DNA from: Aedes albopictus
Lineage: Eukaryota; Arthropoda; Insecta; Diptera; Culicidae
Length of the DNA stretch: 64,000 nucleotides
Direction of reading: 5' to 3'
NCBI RefSeq assembly: GCF_035046485.1
Contig: NC_085137.1
Span: 17,575,346 to 17,639,345, forward strand
The notes under the pieces were generated by a model. It did not search any database. It had not been told where the DNA came from and saw nothing but the letters and a program-made list of their open reading frames with translations. Below, in pieces: positions 20,601 through 32,600 of this stretch; position 1 is the stretch's first letter; every line of letters begins with the position of its first letter. A program made the translations under genes and the position numbers.

Positions 20601-23600
20601 TTATATCCATTTTTTTTTTATTTTGATCAAAATATAATTTTTCGTCATATAAAATTGTTTTAAACATGTTTTGGAAGGTGATACAATTCTCGAATTTGTG
20701 AATTTTGGTGTATGATTTTACTAATTTTTATTTTTGATCCCTACACTTCTATATTTTTCTGGGAATTCTATTTGGCATACCGAATTTTCTAGCTGATTGT
20801 GGAAACGACCGACGGATTGACAGAGTAATCCCTCTATGGTTGGCTTTTCGGTCCGGATAAATTATAAGCGGGGTGATACTGTTTCATCCGACGTTTCAAC
20901 CCTTGGTTTGGATCTTCTTCAGGGAGGTTATAGTAGTATCCCGGTATCCTTATAACCTCCCTGAAGAAGAACCAAACCAAGGGTCGAAACGTCGGATGAA
21001 ATAGTAACACCCCGCTTATAATTTATCCGGACCGAAAAGTCAACCATAGAGGGATAACTCTCCGAATTTTTAAGACGAAAACATTTTGAAATTTTGAAAA
21101 AATATTTTCATTCAGAATTTTTTCCTGGAAAAAATTGTTTTTCGTAGAACTTTTAGAAAAATAATTTTAGTGTGCATTCTACTTCCATAAACACTTTAAC
21201 CGTTATGTGTCCGACAAACTTTTTGCTTTTCTATACCGTGCTTTTAAATGGGCCCTGGGTACCCGGGTATCCTGTCGGCCACATAAGGGTTAACTACAAT
21301 ATAATGATTGCGGAAATTTTTTAAATATGGTTATTTTTGCGATTCAATTTAAAAGAAGCAATGACATCTAAATGGTGACCAAATCGTCAATTTTTCAATG
21401 ATTTTCAAAAACAATTTTAAAACGGTTTGAAAGCTACCAAAAACCATGTGAGACATACAGAACAGTCCCAAATAACAGCCAAATTATCAAGGGTTAAATT
21501 TCCCAGTAGTAGTGGAGCGGACCTGGTGTGATCGAATCCCACTCCCGACATACTCATAAAATATGAGTTCTTCCTTCGGAAGGGAAGTAAAGCGTGGGTC
21601 CCGAGATGAACTAGCTAAAAATCTCGTAAATACAGATAAAAAAAAATCCCAGTACAGAAAAAAAATACAAAAATGCTCAAATTATACCCCGACAGTTTGA
21701 GAACCCCTGCTCTAGGAGTTTCATCAGTTATTCATCCAGGGATTCCTATCGAAGTTCCTACATGAATTTGTACTGGAGTTCCCTCAGGAATTCCTAAAGG
21801 AGTTCCTTCAGATATTTCTCCAGGAATTCCTTTAGGAATTCCTCTAGAATTCCAAACAGGGATTTCTGCTAGCGTTCCTCCAGAGATTTCTCCAGGAGTT
21901 CCTTCAATGATCTCTCCCGGAGCTCTATCAAGAATCCTACATCAGTTCCTTCTGGGATTCGTCATGGAATTTCTTTATCCAAGTAACATTTTCAGGTTGA
22001 GTGGATTTCAAGAGATCATAAACGCCAGCATAAAGCCAAAATAAAATCATCTTGGTTTAACGGTGGTTCTCAAAACCACTTGAAAGCAAATAAGACTTCA
22101 AGTAATAGAGGGATCGTTGCCCTCCTGAAATTCCTTTGGAATTCCTTCGGGATGTCTCACGGGGATTTTTCAGAGATTCTCTCAGAAGTTTCTCCGGGGA
22201 TAAATCCAGGAGTTAGTCGGACGATCCCTGGAGTACAGTAGTTCTTTCAGAGATTGCTCCAGAAGTTTATTCAAGGTTCTCTCCAGGAGTGCCTTCAGGG
22301 ATCTCCAGAGTAGTTCCAGGAGGATTCAAGGATGCCTTCAGGTGTTTCAGCAGGAATTCCTTTAGAAATTCCTCAGCTATTCCATCTGTAGTTCCCTCAG
22401 GTATTCCTCCAGAAGTTTCTCCATAAATTCTTTCAGGAGGATGCGGGGAGGCGTCCTGGAGATCTATCAGAATTTCTCCAGAAGTTCCTTCAGGATTTCC
22501 TACCGAAGGTCATTTAGAGATTAGTCTAGAAGTTCCTCCAAGGCTTTCTCATGCAACTTCTTCAGGAATTTTTACAGGAGTTTCTACAGGGATTAGTTCA
22601 GGAGTTCCTTCAGAGATTCTTCCTGGAGTTTCAGGGGTTCGCGCATATATAGTTCGCATATAGTTCGTTTAGGGATTCCCTCAGAAGTTTCCCAGAGAAC
22701 TATCGAAAAGATGCTCAATGGAGCGGACCTGGTGTGATGGTTAGAACACTTGACTATCACGCCGAGGACCTGAGATCGAATCCCACTCCCGACAAACTCG
22801 CAAAATGCGAGTTCTTCCTTCGGAAGGGAAGTAAAGCGTGGGTCCCGAGATGAAGTAGCCTAGGGCTAAAAATACCGTTAATAAAGATAAAAAAGGATCC
22901 TTCAATGATCTCTTTTGGATTCCCTTAAGAGATTCTTACATGAGAATCCACGAGAATTCAGGAATTCCCCAGAAGTTTCTTCAGGGATTCCTACAGAAGT
23001 GCATTCAGTGGTTCATCCAGGAGTTTCTTCTAAGTTTCTTCCAGCAGTTCCTCCAGAGATTACTCCAGAAGTTCCTTGAGGGATTCTTCTAAAAGTTCTT
23101 CCAGAGATCGCTTCTGGAGTTCTTTCGAAGAGTTTTTCAGGAAGATTCAGGGATGCCTCTAGGATTATATTAGAGAATTATCCAAAAGTTCCTTCGGACA
23201 TTCGAATAGGGCACATCGGTGAAGTACTACATTTGTAGCAATGAGCTGAATTTTAGTATGGTGAGAAGGTCAAATCGCCGTTTCTGCGATGAAATGGTGC
23301 AAAAAGCGTGGGTATTATGATTCCTTACATAATTTGATGCTGTTTGAGCAAAACTTTGGGCAACAGTGTTGTTGTTTTCTCCATTTCGTGCAACATAAAC
23401 AACATAGTTATCCAAAGTTTTGCTCAAACAGCACCAAATTAGACAATGAATCATAATACCCACGCTTTTTGCACCATTTAATTGCAGAAACGGAGAATTG
23501 ACCTCCTCCCCATACAAAAATTCAGCTCATTACTACAAATCTAGTACTACACCGAACGTGCCCCATTGCCTATCTCACAACATTTCAGAGATATTTAGCT

Positions 23601-26600
23601 ATATGTGAATCTGTATGATCAGTGTTGCCAGCAATAATAAAATTATTTTTTGTCCCAACGTGAAATAATGTACTGCACTTGAGGTGCACTATAACATTGT
23701 AGAACATTCAAATTGCCTATCTCACAACATGTCAGAGATGTTTTGTTTGTTTGTTTGTTTGTTTATTTTCGACACTTGACACCAGGGTGCATTCGTGTCG
23801 CATCTTATATAGGGCAGTGCATGAAATTATCTCCTTCTCTTTCGCTCTTACAGAAATTTTGTAAACAACAAGGCCACGAAACGTCAAAATCCCATACAAA
23901 ATCAAAACAGTGCAGTGCCCTATACTACTAGCTGTACCCGGCAAACTTTGTCTTGCCTACTGCGTTTTTTGACGTTTCAAGTCTCTAGCCAAGACCAAGT
24001 CCCCGGTCAAAATGTATGGAATATCGATTTTCAAAAACTCTCAATTTTTCTATGTTTTTTGGCTCATAAACCTTCCTTGGGTGAAAACTCCCTGGCCAAG
24101 TTCGCAGGGGTTGACGGTATTAAAGTGAAGGAGTTTCATTTTGATTATTGTAATGTAGTGTTCTTTAGTGAAACATATCACCTTTTCAACACTTTAATGC
24201 GCCTCCAACGGTTCATCACGAACCGGCTGCTGCAGATAGAGTATGGCTGATCATATGCATCAGACATGCTCGATAAACATGGAGGATCCGCCAGGGCTCA
24301 TTAGAGTCTATTTCCAAGCAATAGTTCCAAGTCGGTTGGATTTAAGAAGGTTTTGATGATCGTTACAAATCCTAATAAAAGTATTATAGGATTTGTGACA
24401 GGTTTTGGAACCTTTTACAGCCAGCCGTCTTCAAAATGTTGTTTGGGCTCTATTTCCCACGTTTCTCGGTTTATTTTGATTAGTAATTCATTAATGTCAT
24501 AGTCGCTTTTTCGAATTTTTAGAATGTTAGTTGGTCACATTTTCTTTAAATAAAGCAATTAAAATCGACCGAAGAATTAATAGTGGGAAGGAGATTTGCA
24601 GCACTTAATTGTGCTGATAGATTCGAAGCTAACGTGCGAACACTTAAACGCATTGTTGACGTCAATGCGTTCGACGTGACATTTTGGACAAAAACTGACT
24701 GCTTTTTATTAACTGAACAACGTTACTTGTGTATGACTAGGTTGACATTTCTAGGCTACGCTTGAGAAAATGACATGGTTTATCTAGGTGACAATTGAAC
24801 GAATTTGAACATTTTTCATAGTATTTGTAGGGGGACGAATACATAATAGTTGACAAGCAATCTTTATTATTTTGAAACAACTTTTGACCCCGGGAGTCCC
24901 TGCTCGGTCCCAGACGGGGACCGGCCAAAGCCCCAAGCGGCTGGTCTGAGCCAGCGGCCGCTTCCGGGGTGGGTACTCATGGCCATCTTCTGCCTCCCGG
25001 GTCCCAGGGCGTTTTGGATGGGGGAGCTTTCGGTGGGGTGGTCCTAAAGGAAAGAGTAAGAAATTACCTTTTAAACGTTGTATCTATTGATCGGTTTGTA
25101 CAAATGGTGGTGTTCGTGGTGGTATTGTTGTCGGCGTTCGTCCTGTCGAAATACGGGACGCCTGGACGATCGTGATGCGGTAACTGGAAGCGAAGAGGAA
25201 TCCAAATGGTATCGCCCCCTTACTCTGCATTTCAGGGGGGGGGGGGGGGTCGGTGTGACCAGCGGCGGAATGCCGATGGCAGCGCTGTTTGGAGGATTCA
25301 CAGATTCGGTGATACTTGGAGTGTTGCTGAGAGCGCAATAAGGCCGACCGAACGTCGAAGGTCACCGGTGGCAGTCGAGCGCCACGCGTTTCACCGCGAG
25401 ATTGGGCGGAACTTCACAAACGGTAAGCAGAGAACCCGGAGTAAGTACCGGGGCGAATTGTCCACAGGCTTCGGACGACGGTAGTTGTAGTGTGAGGTGC
25501 ACCTGATACCGTGCTCACTGGGTTTCGTCCGGGCAGGATAGAAATAGTGGACTGGAGATTAGCCTGCTTCCAGTGAAGTCCTCTTTAACAATCGACGAAG
25601 CTCCGGGGAGGGGGGGGGGGGTCGATCCCGTCCCACGTGTTACTGTCCTGGCTCGGTCCTTTTTGGTCGACCAAGGTTTTGACACATTCCCGGTTTCGGC
25701 GCGCAACCCAGTCACTTGCACACATGCACCGTCAAAACTTGTCACAAGCACTGTCTCGAGTCCCCGAACCGGTCTCCGTTTCGTGGTAACACACATCTGT
25801 CTTCCCGCGCGATCTCTCGGTGACTCCCCGATTTTTCTCCACGATCATCCATCGGCCAGCAACGTCAAACGATCTTCTCTCCTAATATATCTCTCTCTCA
25901 GCATTTCCGCCCACATCGCCACCCCCTTCAGGCGGCTGTCTAAATTCACTACTGCTTACACCTGCACATGCGGCATTAGGTCGACACGATTGTCACCCAC
26001 TCATTTGAAGTGACCGTTAAGCTAGCTAGACAATTATATATATCCCTACACCCCCACCATAAACAAAACCAAGTTACCGTTCGGTAACATCCCCCTCTGG
26101 TCAGGGGAAAAAAGGAATTCACAATTTCTTTTTTGTTTTATGTACAAAATTACTGCTAATTGAATGTAATCAAAGAAACAAAATCAAAGCAAACAAAAAA
26201 CACTAGATGCCAAAACAAAAAAAAACACATGCCTTATCACTAAAGTGTACACTGTTTTAACCTAGAAGAACTTTTTGAAAGACATTGTTTTCCCAGCTAA
26301 ACATGTCAAAACTTCACTTGGGTTAACTCGAACTTTCCTTTCCGCAACGTCCTGAGAGCTTTTGGACGGATATAAACAGTATCGCGGTCTAAGTGTCTAT
26401 ACTACATCTACTGCCCCGTGTACAAGCCGTGGTCCAAATCTATTACACGCCACCGACTGCCACGCGGGACAGTACCGATACCGACGAAGAACCGTTCAAC
26501 ACTGGACTATAGTATACGGATCGTTTCGACGATCGTTACCACGACACTACTTCTTCACACACATCCATATACGAAAAACAATAGCTAGACGATTCAACGG

Positions 26601-29600
26601 AATTTACAGTACATTACTGTGGTTCGGGAATTTTTGTATGCGTTGGAAGTTTGTATAACAATATAACAGTTCCACTCTCGAGAGAACTTTTCCGATCGCT
26701 CCAACTTGGGATTGATCATTACTTGTCCGGACAGTATTCGTTCGGCTGTTGTTCACTATGGAACACAACCCGCGCGCGCGTAGGTTTCGCGAATCCCGCT
26801 ATTTGAGGACGTCTCCTCCTAAAGACGGGTATCGTACGTATAGAAGCTTGCTACTACGAGAATTCCTAATTACCTATACCGCCTACAGGGCTCGCTCCGC
26901 GGAAAGCGATGGCCTTAGGCAAAGAGGTCAAGGACAGAAGGTAGGTTCAGCAATTTCAAAAATGATCTATGGATTGGATGGTCGTTGAACGAACATTTAC
27001 AATTGATTATTCTACATTTTCAGACTCTACTCTCAGCGACCTGGAACGGTGACAATTTAGTAAGCAGTCTACCCGAGGACAAAATTAGTGAGCACGAGTG
27101 TTCGGAACAACTCGTTGGATGGAGCATCTATTCTCAGTACAACCATGCTTCAACCGTGATTGTAAGCCATTTCAAAGGGTAATGACCCTTGATTGGCAAT
27201 CACCTGGCGAGGTACATACGTTCAATAAGAAATAGATTGTTTTAAACTAACTAACTCGGGTTATTCTTCGGTCGAGGTATGATAAAAGATTTTTTTTGTG
27301 AAATGTAGTGGATAGTGATTAAGTGCAACGTGTTACACAATATCGAACGTCTCTTTCAAATTTTAAAGCTTTGTTTAACCAAGCTTGAAAGAAAGATATT
27401 ATACGTCACTTGCGGGCTCGATTCTATAGATCGTTGACCTTGGCCTTCTTATATTTGGTTGTGGTTATTGGTTATATTGTTCCTCTCCGATTATTCAGAG
27501 ATAATCAATGAAAAAAGTGAGGTATAGCCACCTAACCGTTATCACATATTGGTTGAGCTAAGGTTGAAAATATGCGCTCTTTGAAAATCCAGCGACTTTA
27601 GGATTTCACTGACGTTATAGAACGGTTAACATGATGGAATTGCCACCCGGGACAAACCAAACGTCGGATTAGGTGAATTGTCCATGGTAGGGCGCTTCTG
27701 TAGGGCTGACCGTTGAGAAAACGATTGAAAATTGACTAAAAATCGCTTTCCATTAGTGAGAGTGCATTTGTCAAAACTTCTAAATGGAGGTTTAGCGGTG
27801 GAGCAGGACAATCCTTGTGGTTGCCCTGGCAAATGATATTGCTTCGTACCCTCTGTGCTTGTACTGAATTTGGAGGCCTGTTCCCTGACCATGGCTACGA
27901 AGTTCGTCATGACTTAATTGGAACTTTTCGATACCCGGGTAGTTGTAATTATCCGCGGTGAGTGTGACGAAATACTACATTCGTCGTCGCGAACTAGGCA
28001 GGGTTGATTCCCTTGGATGAGAAACAATTCATACGCGATATCGAAGTCAACACAAAAAATCGATTGTATGTGATTATAATTTGGTAGGCTTTCGCTTGAG
28101 GGTGTAGACGTAGTGCGGAATAATTGATGTTTTATTAAAACGGTAACCAATCTGATCAGTTCCTTTTGTTAAGGTCATCAAACATCCGTGGATCGCAAGA
28201 TTTTGCTTCCAAATCAGAACGAATTTGACCCGCTGAAGTGACACAGTAATAAAATCTTACTCGCATTGAATTTCGATGAAATTGAACCTATTAAATGACG
28301 TCAAACTGTCAGCAAACTTCTTTTGTTTTTGCACCTAGAGTGACCAGAGTGGATTTGAGAAACTTTAATTTCGAAAACTCCCCCAACGCTAATTTAGAAA
28401 AAGTATCCATAGATATTTATTCCTCCTAGGAACCGCACATGGTTACTTTTACGTTGGGCGCCAGTGAAACAACTTTTGACCCCGGGAGTCCCTGCTCGGT
28501 CCCAGACGGGGACCGGCCAAAGCCCCAAGCGGCTGGTCTGAGCCAGCGGCCGCTTCCGGGGTGGGTACTCATGGCCATCTTCTGCCTCCCGGGTCCCAGG
28601 GCGTTTTGGATGGGGGAGCTTTCGGTGGGGTGGTCCTAAAGGAAAGAGTAAGAAATTACCTTTTAAACGTTGTATCTATTGATCGGTTTGTACAAATGGT
28701 GGTGTTCGTGGTGGTATTGTTGTCGGCGTTCGTCCTGTCGAAATACGGGACGCCTGGACGATCGTGATGCGGTAACTGGAAGCGAAGAGGAATCCAAATG
28801 GTATCGCCCCCTTACTCTGCATTTCAGGGGGGGGGGGGGGGTCGGTGTGACCAGCGGCGGAATGCCGATGGCAGCGCTGTTTGGAGGATTCACAGATTCG
28901 GTGATACTTGGAGTGTTGCTGAGAGCGCAATAAGGCCGACCGAACGTCGAAGGTCACCGGTGGCAGTCGAGCGCCACGCGTTTCACCGCGAGATTGGGCG
29001 GAACTTCACAAACGGTAAGCAGAGAACCCGGAGTAAGTACCGGGGCGAATTGTCCACAGGCTTCGGACGACGGTAGTTGTAGTGTGAGGTGCACCTGATA
29101 CCGTGCTCACTGGGTTTCGTCCGGGCAGGATAGAAATAGTGGACTGGAGATTAGCCTGCTTCCAGTGAAGTCCTCTTTAACAATCGACGAAGCTCCGGGG
29201 AGGGGGGGGGGGGGGGTCGATCCCGTCCCACGTGTTACTGTCCTGGCTCGGTCCTTTTTGGTCGACCAAGGTTTTGACACATTCCCGGTTTCGGCGCGCA
29301 ACCCAGTCACTTGCACACATGCACCGTCAAAACTTGTCACAAGCACTGTCTCGAGTCCCCGAACCGGTCTCCGTTTCGTGGTAACACACATCTGTCTTCC
29401 CGCGCGATCTCTCGGTGACTCCCCGATTTTTCTCCACGATTATCCATCGGCCAGCAACGTCAAACGATCTTCTCTCCTAATATATCTCTCTCTCAGCATT
29501 TCCGCCCACATCGCCACCCCCTTCAGGCGGCTGTCTAAATTCACTACTGCTTACACCTGCACATGCGGCATTAGGTCGACACGATTGTCACCCACTCATT

Positions 29601-32600
29601 TGAAGTGACCGTTAAGCTAGCTAGACAATTATATATATCCCTACACCCCCACCATAAACAAAACCAAGTTACCGTTCGGTAACAATTTTAAAATTTTATT
29701 GCAATCAACTGACCAACTTGACGTATTTTTGTTTATCTCTTAGATGGCATTTTGACTCCAACAGAAAAATATCAGAAGTTCAGTTGCATGTTTCTGTGGG
29801 TTTTGGACCGATGACAATTTAAGGACACAAGAGATGAACACAGAGAAGTAGAAAACGATTAGCGAAATCAAGAAAACAATTTGACACAGGATCGACTATA
29901 TTTTAACATACAGGGATTGATTGATTCGATGAAAAAAAAACAAACATACGACAACTGACTTAACGAGAAGAAAACATATTGAACCATACCACAAAATCGA
30001 ACAAGACGACAAACACAAACCATGTGACCATAACACTACATAGGCAAATCCTGACTGACTGATCAATTGAAAACTTTCCAACCTTCTACCGTAACTTTCT
30101 GAGTCAGTAGGCAACAGTGTCTTAATGGATATCATTTTCCGCGTACGGCTGGCAAACTGCTTCTGAAAGATTACGTACTCTTTTCTATCTTCGGGTCTAG
30201 TGTAGAGGTTTCAACTCTATTCAGAGTGCAGCTAGAAACCTAGCAAAAAAAAAAAAAAAATAAACCTTCCTTGGGTGAAAACTAACAGAAACAAACTAAA
30301 ACGACCAAAATCGGGCCTTCCGTTCGCAAGCTATGCGCGGTCCCACGTATGCCACTGCATTTTTATATACATAGATAATTTCATTATACAATCATTGTTT
30401 CTATTCATGCGTTTGAAAATTATCTCCTCATCCACCGTACTACAATTCTTATTTTCCAAGATTGTTTTCGTTTAGCTTAAAGTTGCTTGAATAATCCTGT
30501 TTCGCGCAGGAAATTCAACAGTTTTGTCGTTTTTTCTTCAGAGTTGTCCAGAGCGTCTTGTAGACTTGTTATGCTGATGTCGCTATTCGCTCTTTCTTTA
30601 TTGAACTTTCTACAGATGTCAGAGATATTGAGCTATATTTGAATCTGTATGATCAGTGTTGCCAGCAATAATATTATTATTTTTTGTCCCAACGTGAAAC
30701 AATGTACTGCACTTGAGGTGTACCATAACATTGTCGAACATTCGAATGGCCTATCTTACATCGGATCTGTGATATTGAGCTATGTTTGAATCTACATGAC
30801 CAGTGTTGCAGGCTAGTGCAAACAATATGTGTTATTAAATGACGTCAAAAATTTCGGTATTTTAAAATTACGCCAAAGATGCCACTTGACTTCTACATAA
30901 TCTTAACTGAACAATCGAATTCAATATATTATCTCAAAATCGCGTTGATCGATGTTTAACATTATGCAGTGTTGCCAATTGCAGAGATTATCTTGAAGTA
31001 CTAAATTTAACTAAGACAAGTACTCAAGGTAAATCTAGTTGACTTGCTGATATTGTGTTACGTTATTTCAAACTAAAAGAAACATGAACACTAGACAGGG
31101 TCAACAAAGTCGATTTTTCGGAAAAAAAAACTTTTTCGGTTCCTTTTAGCGCAAAACAGCTGTGCAAAATTTTGGAGTGATTGGTTGCGTCCCCGTATTG
31201 CGATTGAATTTTGTATGGAAGTTAGTATTGGAAAACGTACTTTTTTGCATTTTACTTATAAGTTGAAATTTTTTGTCTAATACCATGTAACCAATGACGT
31301 TAAAATATAGTTAAGGATATGCCGAAAAACTTTGCTGAAGACCGCAAAGTGATTCGACGCTAGTGAAAAAAGTTATAACGTACAGATTGCCCGGTGGTGC
31401 TTAACACTTACCATGTGAAGGAATAACATGAATAGAAAAAAATCTAAATTTTCGGCCTAAGTTACCAAGCGAATAACTTTTTTCACAAGCGTCGGATCAC
31501 TTTGCGTTCTTCGGCAAAATTTTTCGACATATCCTTGGCTATACTTTAACGTCGTTGGTTACATGGTTTTAGACAGAAACAAAATCAACTTATGAGTAAA
31601 GTACAAAAAAGTACGTTTTCCCATACCAACTTTCATACAAGTTTCAATCGCCATGCGGAATACGAGGACGCAACCAATCGCTTCCAAATTTTTCACAGTT
31701 GTTTTGGACGATAATACATATTGAAAAAGCTTCGTTCCGGGTTAATGCGATCAGATTTCAATTTTCTCCATACAACGTTGACCCACTCTAATGAACACCA
31801 TCTCAATTGTAGTGAATTATATATTCAGATTTTGGTTTACAGCTCAGCAGTGTTGCCAGTTTAAAAAAAAATCGTTCTATTCTATGCAGCAGGAAACAGT
31901 GTTTGACGTCTACTTACATTTTGCTGAAGAGTTTATTTATTTATTTATTTATTAATTTACTTAAGAAATAATGATATCAGGAACTATCACTGGTTCGCTT
32001 TTGTTGTCCTTTCGAACTTTTCTGAACATTTCATGTGTATATTTAGAAAACTATTGAAGGTTTAGAGCAATGATTGAAATGGACGTAAATCTTAATTTTG
32101 GACATAAAAAAGTGGACGTTAATCAATCCGGCGTAAAATAAACGGACGTAAAATAAGGTCGGAGTGTATCATAAAAGTAATAAACAACTTAACGGATTCA
32201 TATGGCTTGGTAGCTAGTGTTTAAATTATACCTGAACTGTTCATAAAGCTACTAAAAGTAAGAGTATTTGGAAAAAGATATAAATAGTGCAAGAACGACA
32301 ATGAGATTGAACCACAGGTTTAGAAAGGGTCTTATCAAATGACCCAGTCGAATGAATCATCTTTTAAATTGAATATGCAAAGTCAAGAATAATCTGGTAG
32401 ACTTTGGTACGTGACACAGTTCCAGGTTGAGGTAGGCGAAGAAGAGAGCTTACAAACCGTAAACATTAAAAAAGGATTGCTAGAACAACTCCAAGAAGTA
32501 CCAAATAAATACAATATTATCAAACAAGTCACGTCTTCTCAATTGCAAATCGAAAAACAAAATTTAGTTGTTTACCGTGTCAAACCAGCCGCGGACTGTG

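Larger units (their letters stand above)
20187..21709. mobile_element. Degenerate non-autonomous hAT element, about 1.5 kb
   Basis: The left end CAGAGGTTCCCAAACT and right end AGTTTGAGAACCCCTG are 16-bp inverted repeats with two mismatches. CAGRGGTTCYCAAACT is a widespread hAT terminus. The 8-bp flanks (GTTTATGC and CTCTAGGA) agree at only half the positions, so the target duplication is eroded or the end pairing is imperfect. No transposase frame is visible. A TAA-flanked MITE (20,829-21,054) and a SINE fragment (21,508-21,655) lie within it, so it is older than both. Confidence 0.65.
24873..29684 (-). mobile_element. Non-autonomous LTR retrotransposon, 4.8 kb, nearly identical LTRs
   Basis: Two direct repeats of 1,217 and 1,220 bp bound a 2,375-bp interior. 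The repeats start TG and end CA and are flanked by a 4-bp duplication ATTT (24,869-24,872 and 29,685-29,688). On the minus strand the LTR at 28,465 is followed by a primer-binding site, and AGAGGGGGA precedes the other LTR, so the element reads right to left. Long LTRs, a 4-bp duplication and a Lys-type primer site resemble the Osvaldo group of Ty3/gypsy elements, from memory of that family. The interior has no gag, protease, RT or integrase frame. LTR identity is near complete, so insertion was recent. Confidence 0.93.
24090..30260 (+). mobile_element. Poly-A-tailed retroposed insertion with 23-24 bp target duplication
   Basis: Bounded by two copies of (A)TAAACCTTCC...GAAAACT (24,066-24,089 and 30,260-30,283), 23-24 bp long, and ending in a run of 16 A's (30,245-30,260). 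This is the signature of target-primed reverse transcription by a LINE machinery. Without the LTR retrotransposon nested in it, the insertion is about 1.36 kb: CCCTGGCCAAGTTCGCAGGG at its 5' end and GAGTGCAGCTAGAAACCTAG before the A-run. I find no reverse transcriptase and no ABCG or other known coding sequence. It may be a 5'-truncated LINE 3' UTR or a processed copy of a host RNA. Confidence 0.85.

Noticed and set aside
24583..24765. Short open frame in the poly-A insertion
   Set aside because: 60 residues, starts at a non-ATG codon, no match to a known protein; not enough to call the insertion a processed protein gene.
25206..29608. Open frames of 60-147 residues present in two identical sets
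   Set aside because: They lie in the two LTRs and appear twice only because the LTRs are duplicates. They overlap on both strands, carry no motif, and some differ by G-run length alone.
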